Part shown: piece after piece, positions 28,501 to 38,729 of the stretch | Layout: the number at the start of each line of letters is the position of its first letter | Position numbering within the stretch: position 1 is the first letter of the stretch | NCBI GenBank assembly: GCA_016788165.1 | Contig: JAEUTH010000029.1 | Location: 1-64,000, forward strand | Source of the DNA: Bacteroidia bacterium | GTDB lineage: Bacteria > Bacteroidota > Bacteroidia > AKYH767-A > OLB10 | DNA length: 64,000 nt | Reading direction: 5' to 3' | Translations under genes and position numbers: made by a program | Notes under the pieces: model-generated | The model's input: only the letters and a program-made list of their open reading frames with translations | Told to the model about the DNA's origin: nothing | The model's database searches: none

Positions 28501-31500
28501 TAGTACGTTTGGTGTTTGTACAACCATTAATGTCAGTAACGGTTACTGTATATAATCCGGTTGATAATCCGGTTGCACAAACCGTTGTTTGACCGTTACT
28601 CCATAAGTAAGTATATGGTGCGCTGCCGCCAACAATTGTATTAGCACATGAAGTACCATTATCGCCACCATTACAAGAAACATTGGTTTTGGTTACAATG
28701 ATATCTGTAATAGGGGTTCCGGGATTAACAGTCCAACTACAAGACGAAGTACAACCATCACCATTGGTAATAGTAACAGTATAGGTACCGGGGCTTGCAA
28801 CTTCAATACAACGGGTGGTTTCGCCACTACTCCAAATATATGCAGCCATACCAAATGTAGCGCATAACTGTGGTGTAGCCACATTAGCGCAGAATGTTCC
28901 ATTTTGAACAATGGTACAAACAGGCGCATCTAATACCGTTAGCGTTTTACTACAGCTTGATGAACATCCGCTATTATCGGTGGTTGTAACGGTATATAAT
29001 CCCATTACCGATGCATTGATACATTGGGTAGTTTCTCCTGTGCTCCATAAATATGACGACATACCACTTGGGGCACACCACAATGTGTTGCTTCCGGCAC
29101 ATACCGTACTTGATCCGGATATTAAACAACTGGGTAAGTTATTTACAGTTAGCGTTAAGCTGCAACTACTTGTTAAAGCATTATTGTCAGTTATAGTTAC
29201 GGTGTAAGTACCTGCCGAACCTACATTTACACATTGTGTTGTTTCACCCGTACTCCATAAATAAGCAGTCATTCCGATTGGTGCACACCAATTAGTTGTA
29301 CTGCCATCACATATAACCTGACTGCCCGTAATTAAACAGGCTGTTGGTGATATTAACACCAGTGTTTTGCTACAAACACTTACGCAGCCTTCGTTTGAAG
29401 TAATAGTAACAGTATAAGTGCCGGCAACAGATACATTGATACATTGGTCAGTTGCGCCATTACTCCATAAATAAGCTTGCATACCTGATGGTGCACAGTA
29501 AGTAGCAAAATTGCCAGCCACAATAGAGTCGGGTCCGGTAATTAAACAACTTGGTGCTTGATACTCGGTTATTAAAGTGCTGCATGAATTGGTACATCCA
29601 TTTACATCAGTAACGGTTACCGTATAGGTACCACCTGTATTTACTGTAATACATTGCACGGTTGCGCCATTACTCCACAAATATCCTGCATTAGGTGCTG
29701 CACAAAGTTGCGTACTGCTTCCGGTACAGAAACCGGTATTACCACTTATACTGCATTCGGGGCCTGCCTGATTTGTAAGTTGAATGGTACACTGTGTTGT
29801 ACATCCATTAGCATCGGTAATGGTACATGTGTATGAACCTGCACAGAGGTTTGATGCCACTGCATTTGTACCTGCCGGAATTGTATTCCATACAAATGTA
29901 TATGGTGCCACACCGCCTGTTGGCACAGCCCTTAATCTGCCTTTACACACCGTACATGTTGGCTGCCGTAATACTAAAATATTACAACTTAAGGCTGCCG
30001 GTTCTGTAATTGTTGTTGTGCATGATGTTGTACATCCCGAACTAGATGTAACAGTTACTGTATATACGCCTGAAGCTAAATTTGTAATAGTGGCTGTTGT
30101 TTCGCCATTACTCCACAAATAAGTTTCGGTAAATCCAGTATTGCCGGTTACTGCAACTGTTGCTTGCCCACTATTTCCACCGGCACAATTATTATTAGTA
30201 GCGGTAATGCTACAAGCCAATGTATTTGTGCCAGGTACTGTAACAGTACAAGTTGTAGTACAACCCTTTCTGTCAGTAACAGTTACTGTATATGTTCCGG
30301 CACATAAGCCTGTTGCAATTGCTGTAGTTTGTACAGGCGATGTATTCCATACCCGATTATAAATAGGTGTGCCTCCAAAAACATCCACTTTAGCAACACC
30401 GTTACAAGCATTACAATTTGCGTTTGCTATTACAGAAGTGCTGCATGTTAAAACAGGCGGTTCAATTACTGCACGGTTTTTAGATAAAGTACAACCATTA
30501 GCATCTGTGATGGTAACAGTATAAACTCCAACTCCTAAATTATTTAAGCAACTATTAGTTGAGCCATCGTTCCATAGATAAGTATAAGGAGGTGTACCTC
30601 CGTTAATTACAGGAATACATATAAACCCATCGGTTCCACCTGCGCAAGATGGTTTGGTCATATCCATAAAGAAATTAACAATGGCCGGCCCTCCACTAAC
30701 TACACCACTACAACTGCTGGTACAGCCGTTTGCATCAGTTATTGTAACGGTATAAGTACCACCTGTTAAACCCGACTGTGATTGTGCAGTACTGCCATTG
30801 TTCCATAGGTATGATAAAGGAGCGGTGCCGCCTGTTGCATTAGCACTTGCTGTACCCGTTGACGTTCCGCAGCCACCTGGTGTTGTGGTAACATTGCACG
30901 ATAATGCCGAAGCATTAACTAATGTAATAGAATCAACTACGGTACAACCCGAACCATCGGTTACCATAACGTAATATATGCCTGCCGATAAACCAGTGGC
31001 TGTTTGGTTTGTTTGAACCGGAGTTGTACTCCAGCTATATGTGTAATTACCATCACCACCAGTAACTATAATGGTTGCTGTTCCATTGTTACCTCCATTA
31101 CAACCGGGATTGGTGCCTGAAATAGTTCCATCTAACGAAGTTGTTGATGTAATGGTTATACTGGATGTTGCCGAACAATTGTTAGCATCTGTAACTGTTA
31201 CTGTATATGTGCCAGCTCCCACATTAATTAAGTTAGGCCCGGCCTGGCTGTTCGACCATAAGTAAACATAAGGAGTAATGCCACCATTTGCTGATGCTGT
31301 TGCACTACCATTATTCAGGCCACAATTTGCATTCGTACTTGAAGGTATGGTTACGTTTAACTGGGCCGGTGCAACAACTGCTACACTACAACTCGATGTA
31401 CAACCATTTTGATCGGTAACAGTTGCTGTATATGTACCTGCAGTTATATTGGTTAAATTTTGAGTAGTTGCTCCATTATTCCACAAATAAGTATATGGTG

Positions 31501-34500
31501 CTGTACCACCATTAACTGTATTTACAATACTTCCATCGGCACTGTTGTTACACAAAGGCATAGTTGGAGTCAGGCTACAAGTTAATGCCGCTGGGTTAAC
31601 CAAAACAGTACTACAAGAAGAAGTACATGCATTGTCATCAGTTATGGTAACGGTATAGGAACCGGCACATAAACCGGTAGCTGTTTGCGTGGTTTGTCCA
31701 TCACTCCATAAATATTGATATAAACCGGTACCACCGTTAACAACTGCGGTGGCAAAACCATTACAATCCGTTGTGCATAATGGATCTGATTTACTTACGC
31801 TGCAACTTAATGAAGCAGGTTCGGTTACTACCACTATATCCGTATTCATACAACCATTAACATCAGTAACGGTTACCTGATAACTACCGGCAGCTAATCC
31901 TGTTGCGGTTTGGTTGGTTTGTCCATTGCTCCATAAATAAGTATATGGTGTGTTGCCACCGGATGGATTTGCAGTTGCTGTACCTGTATTTCCTCCATTA
32001 CATAAAACAGGCGTACTTGATGTAGTTAAAATTAAGGCTCCAGATTGATTTATGGTAACACTATCTATATATGTACAATTGTTTTGGTCGGTAACTGTAA
32101 CTGTATAAACACCGGCTGCAAGATTAACAGCCGTTTGATTTGTTTGACCATCACTCCATAGATATGAGTAAGATGGTGTGCCACCTGTTGGATTAATTTT
32201 AGCCGAACCGTTATTACCTCCACTGCATGCCACATTTACAACATTGCTAAATGTTGCACTAAGTAAATTGGGTTGCATAACTTCTATTGAATCTTGAGCA
32301 GTACAACCGATACTATCAGTTATGGTTATTGTATAAACTCCTGCACATAGCGCTGACGCTGTTGTTGTGGTTTGTCCATTGCTCCATAGATAACTGTAAG
32401 GTGCTGTGCCTCCAATTACATTTGTTATAATTCCTGTTCCATCGCAGTTTCCGAAACAAGTAGCGTCTGTATTCGAAACCGTAAAAATTACAGCAGTAGA
32501 GCCATTGATTGTGGTTTCGCAAGATGATGTACAACCATTTGCATCTGAAACCGTAACAGTATAATTGCCTGGTGCCAAATTACTTATCGATTGATCTGTG
32601 GCACCATTGCTCCATGTAAAACTATAACCCGGAGAGCCTCCACCTGGTAATGCAGATGCTACGCCATTGTTTAATCCACAGGTAGTATGGGTTTCAGATA
32701 TATTACATGATAGCTGCGTTGGTTGAGAAATAGTTCCACTGCATTGTGTTGTACATCCATTAGCATCGGTTATAGTAACATGGTATGTGCCATTTATTAA
32801 TCCGGTAGCAGTTGCCGTGGTTTGTATTGGTGATGTACTCCACATAAATGTATAAGGCGCAACGCCTCCCGTTGGATTTGCAGTTAACGATCCGTTTACA
32901 CCGCCAAAACAAGAAACATTGTTATCAACTGTAACTGTACAACTGAGCGTACTATTGGTTTGACTTATTTCTGCAGAACATGTAGTTGTGCATCCATTGG
33001 CATCGGTAACTGTAGCTGTATAAATACCTGCAGCTAAACCGGTGGCTGTTGCCGTATTTTGAGCTGGCACCGTGTTCCAAACAATTGAATAGGGAATGGT
33101 TCCTCCATTTGCTGTAACGGTTGCTGAGCCAGTGCTACCGCCATTGCACGCAACATCTGTTGAAGTAGTTGAACAACTAAGTAAGGCGGGTTCTGTAATC
33201 GAAACAGCATCTTGTCTGCTACAGCCATTTGCATCTGTTACTGTTACTGTATAGGTGCCTGCCATTAAGCCTGAAGCGGTTTGTGTTGTTTGGCCATTAC
33301 TCCACACAAAAGTATATGCCGAGTTACCTCCTGTTGGATTTGCAGTAGCGCTGCCATTGTTTCCTCCTGCACAACTTACATTTAATGATGCTATTGAAAC
33401 TGTGATTGCAGTTGGCTCTGTAATTATAACAGAACAATTGCTGGTACATCCATCGGCATCGGTAACTGTAGCGATGTAAGTGCCTGCTGTTAAGCCGCTT
33501 ACACTAACCGTTGTTGCTGCTGCCATTGTATTCCATAAGTAAGTGTAAGGCGGGGTTCCTCCGGTTGGGTTAATAGTTGCTGTACCATCATTACCACCAT
33601 TACAAGTTACGTTTGTACTGGTTATATTACAACTTACAGTTAATATGCTACCTAAATTACTGCTACACATGGTAGTACAACCGTTGGCATCGGTAATTAA
33701 AACAGCATAGGAGCCTGGCGCTAAACCAGTAGCTAAAGCTGTTGTTTGTACAGGCAAAGTACTCCAAGCATAAGTGTATGGCGCTGTGCCACCATTGGCA
33801 TTTGCTAAAAGTTTCCCGTTATTAACACCACAAGTTACATTATCAATAATTGAAATATTGCAGGTTAGCAATGTTGGTTCACTAACAGTTGTTATGCAGG
33901 TGGTTGTACAACCTTTCGAGTCAGTAACTGTTACTGTATAGGTACCAGCTGTTAAATAGGGTTCAAATGCATTAATCCCTCCATTGCTCCATAAATAGCT
34001 ATATGGTGGGGTGCCTCCTGCTGCGGTCACATTTGCACTTCCATTTGCTGCACCTTTACAACTGGCATTTGATGATCCCGCGGTACATGTTAATAACGTT
34101 GGTTGCGTTATTACTACATTAACAATAACTACACAACCTTTACTATCGGTTATGGTAAGCTGATGCATACCTGAAGTTAAATTTGAAACATCTTCAGTAG
34201 TTGCACCGTTCGACCACAAATAAGTATAACCGGGGGTTCCTCCGGTTACTGTGATGTTAGCCGATCCATTATTTCCACCATTACAACTTACATTAGTTAA
34301 TGAGGCAAGCGCCAATAGCTGTGGTGGTTGGTTTATATTAATAATGCTACTGCAGGTACAACCGGCTGCATCAGTTACAATTACAGTATAACTACCTGCC
34401 GATAAGCCAAGTACTGTTTTAGTTGTTTTTACCGGACTCGTACTCCATGAATATGTATATGGCGCTACGCCACCTGAAGGATTAGCGGTTGCTGTACCGT

Positions 34501-37500
34501 TTGACTGTCCATAACAAACAACATTGGTTTTGGTGGCCGAACAAGTTAATGCGCTGCTTGGTTGTTCGATTGTTACATTAGCTGTGGCCGTACAACCTTT
34601 ACTATCGGTAACTGTTGCTGTATAAGTTCCTGCAGCAAGTCCGGTTGCAACAAAAGAAGTTTGAACAGGTATTGTATTCCATGAATAAGTATATGCCGGA
34701 GAACCACCTGCGCCCGTAACACATGCTGAACCATTATTGTTGCCCAAACAACTGGCATTGTTTACGCAAGAAATAACAGCAAACAATTGTCCGGGTTCAG
34801 TTACCTGTATAACTCCCACTGTCTGACAACCATTGGCATCGGTTATTGTAACGGTATAAGTGCCGGCAATAAGACCAGAAATAGTTTGTGTAAACGCACC
34901 ATTTGACCACTGATAGCTATATGGTGGTGTGCCGCCTACAGGCTGTGCACTAATACTACCATTGTTACCACCATAGCATGATACATGGGTTACATTGGCA
35001 TCACAAACACAGGCTAAAGGAGCAGGCTCATTTACTACAATGGTTTGAACTAATACGCAACCGGCAGCATCGCTGGCTGTAACAGTATAACTACCTGCGG
35101 TTAATCCACTTATTGTTGCTGTTGTACTTCCATTACTCCAAAGGTAATTAACAGGTGTTGTGCCACCGCTTGGGCTTAGTGTAATGTTTCCGTTAGCCAA
35201 TCCATTACAAGTAACATGTTGAACAATTGGGTTAAGTGCTAAGCTTGCACTTTGTGCTATGGTATAAGTGCATGAAGCACTACAGTTTTGTTGATCGGTG
35301 ATAGTAACCGTATAGGTACCGGCTAACAAATTGTTGTTATTTGTAGTTGTATTTCCATTACTCCAAAGTATGGTGTAGGGAGCTGTTCCGCCAGATGGGG
35401 TAAGTGCTATTGAACCGGTTGCTCCACCATTACAATTGGCATTGGTTACAACACCGTTGCAAGCTAAAGCCATTGGTTGGCTTATAGTAAATGTTTGTGA
35501 AGCTGTACAGCCGCTGTTATCTGTTACTATTACAGTATATGTACCTGCAGCTACGTTCAATAAATTTTTAGTTGTTCGCACTGGATTGGTATTCCAAATG
35601 TAATTGTACCCGCCTGTACCTCCACTTACTGTAAGTGTAACTTTTCCGTTGCTGCCTCCATTACAAGTAACATTTATAACGCTGCCGGTTATCGAAATAG
35701 CCGTAGCCTGACCAACAACAGCTGTTTGTGTTGCTGTGCAGCCATTGGCATCAGTTACTGTTACCGTATAGGTGCCGGCTATTAAATCGGTAGCTGTTTG
35801 ATTTGTGTCGCCATTATTCCATAAGAATGTATATGCCGGTGTACCGCCCGAAGGAGCTGCTGTAATTTCGCCATCGTTTCCACCATTACAACTAACTGCG
35901 TCAACACTAACTGCCACCACAATCGGAGCAGGTTCTGTAATTGCAACCACATGATATTTAATACATCCTGCAGAGTCAATTATTTCGGCAGTATATATAC
36001 CTGCAGGCAGCCCTGTTGCTGTTGGTCCGGTTTGAACGGGTATGGTGTTCCAGCTAATTAAATAAGGAGATCCTACTGTATAAGGAGTACCTCCGTATGG
36101 GTAAACTACAACACTTCCATCAGATAATCCATTACAAGTGACATGCGTTTCGATGGAAGTTGTGTTTAATTGCGGGGGTTGTGTTATTGTAAAGCTCATG
36201 GTTGTATCACAGCCATTGGCATCTATAATTAAGACCGTATGCACACCTGCTGCTAAGCCAAATGCAAAAGCATCTGTTTGACCATCGTCCCATAAATAAG
36301 TGTATCCTGGGGTTCCTCCGGCAACATCAACAAAGGCGGTTCCATCGGCACCGTAGCTACAAGATACATTGGTTTGTTGTGTACCGATTGTTACTTCTGA
36401 TGGTTCAACAATTTCATAGGCCGCTAAATAGGTACAGCCATTAGAATCTGTAATGGTTACTGTATAGGTGCCGCTAACTAGGTTTGTTATATCCTTTGTA
36501 GTTTCGCCATTGCTCCAAACAAATTGGTATGGCAGAATGCCGCCTGAAACAGTTAACTCAACATACCCAAAATTTTCGCCATAACATAAATTATCAGACA
36601 CTATTGCATTGGCTACAATTGGATTAGGTTCGCCCACAAATTTTAATTTGGTACTTACACAACCCGTAGCACTATCAACAACTGTAATGGTATATGTACC
36701 CATTGCTAACCCGGTAAACATACCATTGCTTTGGTAGTTAATTCCATCTATTGAGTAACCATATGGGCCGGTACCTCCTGATGCAATTACCTCAAAAATT
36801 CCGGTAAAGTTTCCGGTGCAGTCAACATCGGTTGAATCAACATCAGAAATAACCGGGTTGGGGTTAACATTTATTGTAACGCTGGTGGTACTGGTACATC
36901 CATTTATATCTGTAACTGTTACCGTATATGAACCAGCCTGTGTAAATTTTGCGCCACGTGTTGTTACACCGTTGGACCAAATATAAGATGCATATCCTAA
37001 ATCTGCCAATACCCTTACGCTATCCCCATCACAAAAGGTGAGCGGGCCATTTGCAGTTAAGTTGGTTGCCGTTGCTTGGTTTTGTATTATTGTTACACTT
37101 GCTGTACCTGTGCAACTATTTGCATCGGTTACTGTTACGGTGAAGTCGCCAGGACTTGAAACTACCAAAGTTTGTGAGGTTGATCCATCATTCCATTGAT
37201 AATTGTTATAACCTGCACCAGCATCAAGTGTAGTATTGAACCCAATACAAAATTGCAAATTACCACTAATTACTGGTGTTGGGTTTGTATGAGCTGTTGT
37301 AGTAACGGCTACTGAAGCTGTACACGTATTATTATCAGTAACTGTTACTGTAAAGCTACTGCTACTGTTTACATTGATGCTTTGTGTGGTGGCACCCGTA
37401 TTCCATAAATAGTTTGCATATCCTGCACCTGCGTCTAATACCGAGCCTGGTGCAACACAAAAATTAAGATTGCCAGATATGGATGGGGTTGGGTTTTGCA

Positions 37501-37840
37501 ATTCTACAACAACAACGCTATCGGAATCAACCACTAAACCTTCGGTAACAGTTACGGTATACGTGCCTGCTGTATTTACAACAATAACCTGGTTGGTTGA
37601 ACCTGTACTCCAAAGATAGGTTGCAGTTGGGCTTCCGTTTGCATCTAATGAGGTATTGCTTCCCGCGCAAAAACTTAAATTACCTAAAATATTAAGTGGG
37701 GCTGGTTTGGCAGTTGTTTCAATACTTTCATGTTTCGTATTATTGGTTTTGCTTATTTCTGATGGCAGTTTTGCCATTAAAAATGTTGAATAAAAAAAAC
37801 CAAGAACGATAAGACATACACTAGCGTAATGTTTTTTCAT
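25589..37840 (-). CDS. Giant SprB-like repetitive adhesin with T9SS tail
   Basis: 4083 residues from MKKHYASVCLIVLGFFYSTFLMA (a signal peptide; an upstream Met adds 18 residues before it). I count 50 modules: 4 Ig/PKD-like (type GNLxFCxGxxTxLDA), 31 SprB-type, 5 Cys-rich Ig-like (type CLISGSSTVCAGSNTLWCAP, about 29760-28690), then 10 SprB-type. SprB modules run about 75 residues, with CNGGNNGSA, then GGTPPYTYLWSNG and ending GTYTVTVTDANGC. After the repeats comes a non-repeat domain of about 180 residues (about 26435-25870), then a type A sorting domain (LTAYPNPTEAIFNLSF, GLYMLQV, end VVIQ). SprB of Flavobacterium johnsoniae is the mobile adhesin of gliding; gliding here is inference. Module DNA differs copy to copy, so repeats are old. 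It may lead an operon of surface proteins. Confidence 0.9.
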   Translation of the reverse strand: MKKHYASVCLIVLGFFYSTFLMAKLPSEISKTNNTKHESIETTAKPAPLNILGNLSFCAGSNTSLDANGSPTATYLWSTGSTNQVIVVNTAGTYTVTVTEGLVVDSDSVVVVELQNPTPSISGNLNFCVAPGSVLDAGAGYANYLWNTGATTQSINVNSSSSFTVTVTDNNTCTASVAVTTTAHTNPTPVISGNLQFCIGFNTTLDAGAGYNNYQWNDGSTSQTLVVSSPGDFTVTVTDANSCTGTASVTIIQNQATATNLTANGPLTFCDGDSVRVLADLGYASYIWSNGVTTRGAKFTQAGSYTVTVTDINGCTSTTSVTINVNPNPVISDVDSTDVDCTGNFTGIFEVIASGGTGPYGYSIDGINYQSNGMFTGLAMGTYTITVVDSATGCVSTKLKFVGEPNPIVANAIVSDNLCYGENFGYVELTVSGGILPYQFVWSNGETTKDITNLVSGTYTVTITDSNGCTYLAAYEIVEPSEVTIGTQQTNVSCSYGADGTAFVDVAGGTPGYTYLWDDGQTDAFAFGLAAGVHTVLIIDANGCDTTMSFTITQPPQLNTTSIETHVTCNGLSDGSVVVYPYGGTPYTVGSPYLISWNTIPVQTGPTATGLPAGIYTAEIIDSAGCIKYHVVAITEPAPIVVAVSVDAVSCNGGNDGEITAAPSGGTPAYTFLWNNGDTNQTATDLIAGTYTVTVTDANGCTATQTAVVGQATAISITGSVINVTCNGGSNGKVTLTVSGGTGGYNYIWNTNPVRTTKNLLNVAAGTYTVIVTDNSGCTASQTFTISQPMALACNGVVTNANCNGGATGSIALTPSGGTAPYTILWSNGNTTTNNNNLLAGTYTVTITDQQNCSASCTYTIAQSASLALNPIVQHVTCNGLANGNITLSPSGGTTPVNYLWSNGSTTATISGLTAGSYTVTASDAAGCVLVQTIVVNEPAPLACVCDANVTHVSCYGGNNGSISAQPVGGTPPYSYQWSNGAFTQTISGLIAGTYTVTITDANGCQTVGVIQVTEPGQLFAVISCVNNASCLGNNNGSACVTGAGGSPAYTYSWNTIPVQTSFVATGLAAGTYTATVTDSKGCTATANVTIEQPSSALTCSATKTNVVCYGQSNGTATANPSGGVAPYTYSWSTSPVKTTKTVLGLSAGSYTVIVTDAAGCTCSSIININQPPQLLALASLTNVSCNGGNNGSANITVTGGTPGYTYLWSNGATTEDVSNLTSGMHQLTITDSKGCVVIVNVVITQPTLLTCTAGSSNASCKGAANGSANVTAAGGTPPYSYLWSNGGINAFEPYLTAGTYTVTVTDSKGCTTTCITTVSEPTLLTCNISIIDNVTCGVNNGKLLANANGGTAPYTYAWSTLPVQTTALATGLAPGSYAVLITDANGCTTMCSSNLGSILTVSCNITSTNVTCNGGNDGTATINPTGGTPPYTYLWNTMAAATTVSVSGLTAGTYIATVTDADGCTSNCSVIITEPTAITVSIASLNVSCAGGNNGSATANPTGGNSAYTFVWSNGQTTQTASGLMAGTYTVTVTDANGCSRQDAVSITEPALLSCSTTSTDVACNGGSTGSATVTANGGTIPYSIVWNTVPAQNTATATGLAAGIYTATVTDANGCTTTCSAEISQTNSTLSCTVTVDNNVSCFGGVNGSLTANPTGGVAPYTFMWSTSPIQTTATATGLINGTYHVTITDANGCTTQCSGTISQPTQLSCNISETHTTCGLNNGVASALPGGGSPGYSFTWSNGATDQSISNLAPGNYTVTVSDANGCTSSCETTINGSTAVIFTVSNTDATCFGNCDGTGIITNVIGGTAPYSYLWSNGQTTTTASALCAGVYTITITDSIGCTAQDSIEVMQPNLLSATFSNVVNVACSGGNNGSAKINPTGGTPSYSYLWSDGQTNQTAVNLAAGVYTVTVTDQNNCTYIDSVTINQSGALILTTSSTPVLCNGGNTGTATANPSGGNTPYTYLWSNGQTNQTATGLAAGSYQVTVTDVNGCMNTDIVVVTEPASLSCSVSKSDPLCTTDCNGFATAVVNGGTGLYQYLWSDGQTTQTATGLCAGSYTVTITDDNACTSSCSTVLVNPAALTCSLTPTMPLCNNSADGSIVNTVNGGTAPYTYLWNNGATTQNLTNITAGTYTATVTDQNGCTSSCSVAVVAPAQLNVTIPSSTNANCGLNNGSATASANGGITPYVYLWSNSQAGPNLINVGAGTYTVTVTDANNCSATSSITITSTTSLDGTISGTNPGCNGGNNGTATIIVTGGDGNYTYSWSTTPVQTNQTATGLSAGIYYVMVTDGSGCTVVDSITLVNASALSCNVTTTPGGCGTSTGTASANATGGTAPLSYLWNNGSTAQSQSGLTGGTYTVTITDANGCTSSCSGVVSGGPAIVNFFMDMTKPSCAGGTDGFICIPVINGGTPPYTYLWNDGSTNSCLNNLGVGVYTVTITDANGCTLSKNRAVIEPPVLTCSTSVIANANCNACNGVAKVDVFGGTPIYNRVWNTSPVQTTAIATGLCAGTYTVTVTDRKGCTTTCTVTVPGTNTLACSITATNNNCAGGNSGQATVAVTGNTGFTETYLWSNGETTATITNLASGVYTVTVTSSSGCTTSCTTTITEPAALSCNILVLRQPTCTVCKGRLRAVPTGGVAPYTFVWNTIPAGTNAVASNLCAGSYTCTITDANGCTTQCTIQLTNQAGPECSISGNTGFCTGSSTQLCAAPNAGYLWSNGATVQCITVNTGGTYTVTVTDVNGCTNSCSTLITEYQAPSCLITGPDSIVAGNFATYCAPSGMQAYLWSNGATDQCINVSVAGTYTVTITSNEGCVSVCSKTLVLISPTACLITGSQVICDGSTTNWCAPIGMTAYLWSTGETTQCVNVGSAGTYTVTITDNNALTSSCSLTLTVNNLPSCLISGSSTVCAGSNTLWCAPSGMSSYLWSTGETTQCINASVMGLYTVTTTDNSGCSSSCSKTLTVLDAPVCTIVQNGTFCANVATPQLCATFGMAAYIWSSGETTRCIEVASPGTYTVTITNGDGCTSSCSWTVNPGTPITDIIVTKTNVSCNGGDNGTSCANTIVGGSAPYTYLWSNGQTTVCATGLSTGLYTVTVTDINGCTNTKRTNITQPATLLSCSTQLLNNASCSNCNGSASVTATGGTAGYSYSWNTLPIQTTQTATGLCAGVYLVTTTDASGCSVSCSITVGGTSAISCTVNTTDASCNGGADGTASVTPSGGLAPYTYLWSNGATTQTISGLAAGAYAVTVTSAEGCTTQCNGTVSEPAAIGLSFNSSDVTCNGGNNGSATAVVNPNLGTETYLWSNGATTATINNLTSGTYTVTVTTQQGCVVTDDVVIDEPTALTCSVSTSAASCGLNNGSASVTPVGGTPGYTYLWSNGNTGVSITNLTAGTYTVTVTDANGCTSQCSGTVSATGAISLSIGKTKVTCFGGSNGTATANPSGSTPPYTYLWSTGQTTKVATGLVAGTYTVTVTSNSGCTASGSVTVLQSSPVIATVTSQSNVSCFGGNNGSVTVLGSGGNAGLHTYLWNTGATTQTLSGRTAGTYTVTVTDSQGCTGTLSVTITQPTQLLANATSTNALCNGTATGSVSAAPTGGTPAYTFNWSNGSSTATVNNLAAGTYTVTVTDANACTATQSVVVAQPTTIANITANATNNVLCNGACNGSIVLNAVTGGTAPYTYLWNNGNTTSNPAQLCAGTYTVTVADANGCTITASFGISQPNALTASTSQTNASSCNNDDGTASVTPTGGTPAYSYLWNNSATSAAISDLTAGVYTVTVTDANGCTTTQSLTITQPAYVCSTFVSGHKETYYAPLGCLNCDTLFDHVDTQFATVFPSGLTVGCNTGFTINLTTAAAVKAFLPSAPSNAALTQNYIDPAASPLDNGLASQMVALALTINFDLADPNFAPTSTVNFRDLVVDSVGPWYGYTVQQIFDEANKQLGGCTGSIAITKSELSSIISRINSSWNLGIKRNNTLTCPPNTCSKMDVSFDESDETFFALTAYPNPTEAIFNLSFKTTYATEYRINMIDMKGSQVINEGHVSHAGANELIYNFENLKPGLYMLQVTIGNEAKTIRVVIQ

Positions 37841-38079
37841 ATTATTGATATTTAATTTTAATACTGAACTATCGCTTTTTAAACAAGACAACAAGCCAAC
37901 ACATACTTTATTAAAGAATGTTAATTGACTACAAATTCAACGTGTTTTATGATTTAGGATAGTTTTTTTTAGGGGTAATATGTAAAAATGTTAATTGGGT
38001 GCAGCAATCTGCAAAATAAAAATTAAAATACCAACACCTTGTTAATTACGATTAAATCTATAAAAGCTGTAAAACTAAA

Positions 38080-38101
38080 AAGGAGACCCTTGGGCCTCCT
38101 T
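38080..38101 (-). terminator. Terminator after frr
   Basis: Hairpin with stem AAGGAG/CTCCTT, one A-C mismatch and CCC/GGG, loop TT, 5 bases after the frr stop on the minus strand, followed by TTTTAGTTTT. It ends the ribosomal operon. Confidence 0.8.
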
Positions 38102-38106
38102 CGTTT

Positions 38107-38658
38107 TTAAACAGTCATTATCTCTTTTTCTTTTATTTCAATATGTTTATCAATCTTGAGAATGTAATTGTCGGTTACTTTTTGAATGTTAGCATCCTGT
38201 GTTTTCTTTTCGTCTTCAGTTAATTTCGACTTTTTTATAGCTTCCATTGCATCTTTTCGGGCAGCCCTAACACCTACTTTGGCGTGCTCAGATTCAGCTT
38301 TAGTTTTTTTAACCAACTCCTTACGTCTTTCTTCTGTTAAAGCCGGAACGTTAATTCTTATTACAATTCCATCATTTTGTGGGTTCATTCCTAAGTTGGA
38401 ATGTGCTATTGCTTTTTCAATTGGCGTTAACATTGATTTTTCCCAAGGTTGTATTACAAGTGTTCGCGCATCTGAGGTACTTACGTTAGCTACCTGGTTT
38501 AAAGCTGTACTGGTGCCGTAGTAATCAACATGAATCATATCAAGCATTTGTGGTGTTGCTTTGCCGGCCCGAATTTTGGTTAGCTCGGTTTCGAGGTGGT
38601 TCATTGCTTTTTCCATTGACTCATGCATGTGATCAAGTATGGGCTTTGCTTCTTCCAT
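38107..38658 (-). CDS. frr: Ribosome recycling factor
   Basis: 183 residues, close to the usual 185. With EF-G it splits the 70S ribosome after termination. Family marks: MEKAMNHLETELTKIRAGKATPQMLDMIHVDYYG at the start, then PLNQVANVS-like LNQVANVSTSDARTLVIQPWEKSM, AIAHSNLGMNPQNDG, IRINVPALTEERRKELVKKTK and the C-terminal helix with EDEKKTQDANIQKVTDNYI. Nothing is missing. It is the last gene of the block starting at rplM, 71 bases after pyrH, and is followed by a clear terminator. Confidence 0.97.
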   Translation of the reverse strand: MEEAKPILDHMHESMEKAMNHLETELTKIRAGKATPQMLDMIHVDYYGTSTALNQVANVSTSDARTLVIQPWEKSMLTPIEKAIAHSNLGMNPQNDGIVIRINVPALTEERRKELVKKTKAESEHAKVGVRAARKDAMEAIKKSKLTEDEKKTQDANIQKVTDNYILKIDKHIEIKEKEIMTV

Positions 38659-38729
38659 ATTTTTCTATTTTAATTTATTTTTATTTCGAGTATATTGGTG
38701 TTGAATGTGCTTTTGGGGTAGTGGATAAG

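Noticed and set aside
25589-37840. CRISPR array or recent tandem duplication as explanation for the repetitive 12 kb
   Set aside because: The repeats are protein-level, about 225 bases long, differ in DNA from copy to copy and keep one reading frame throughout.
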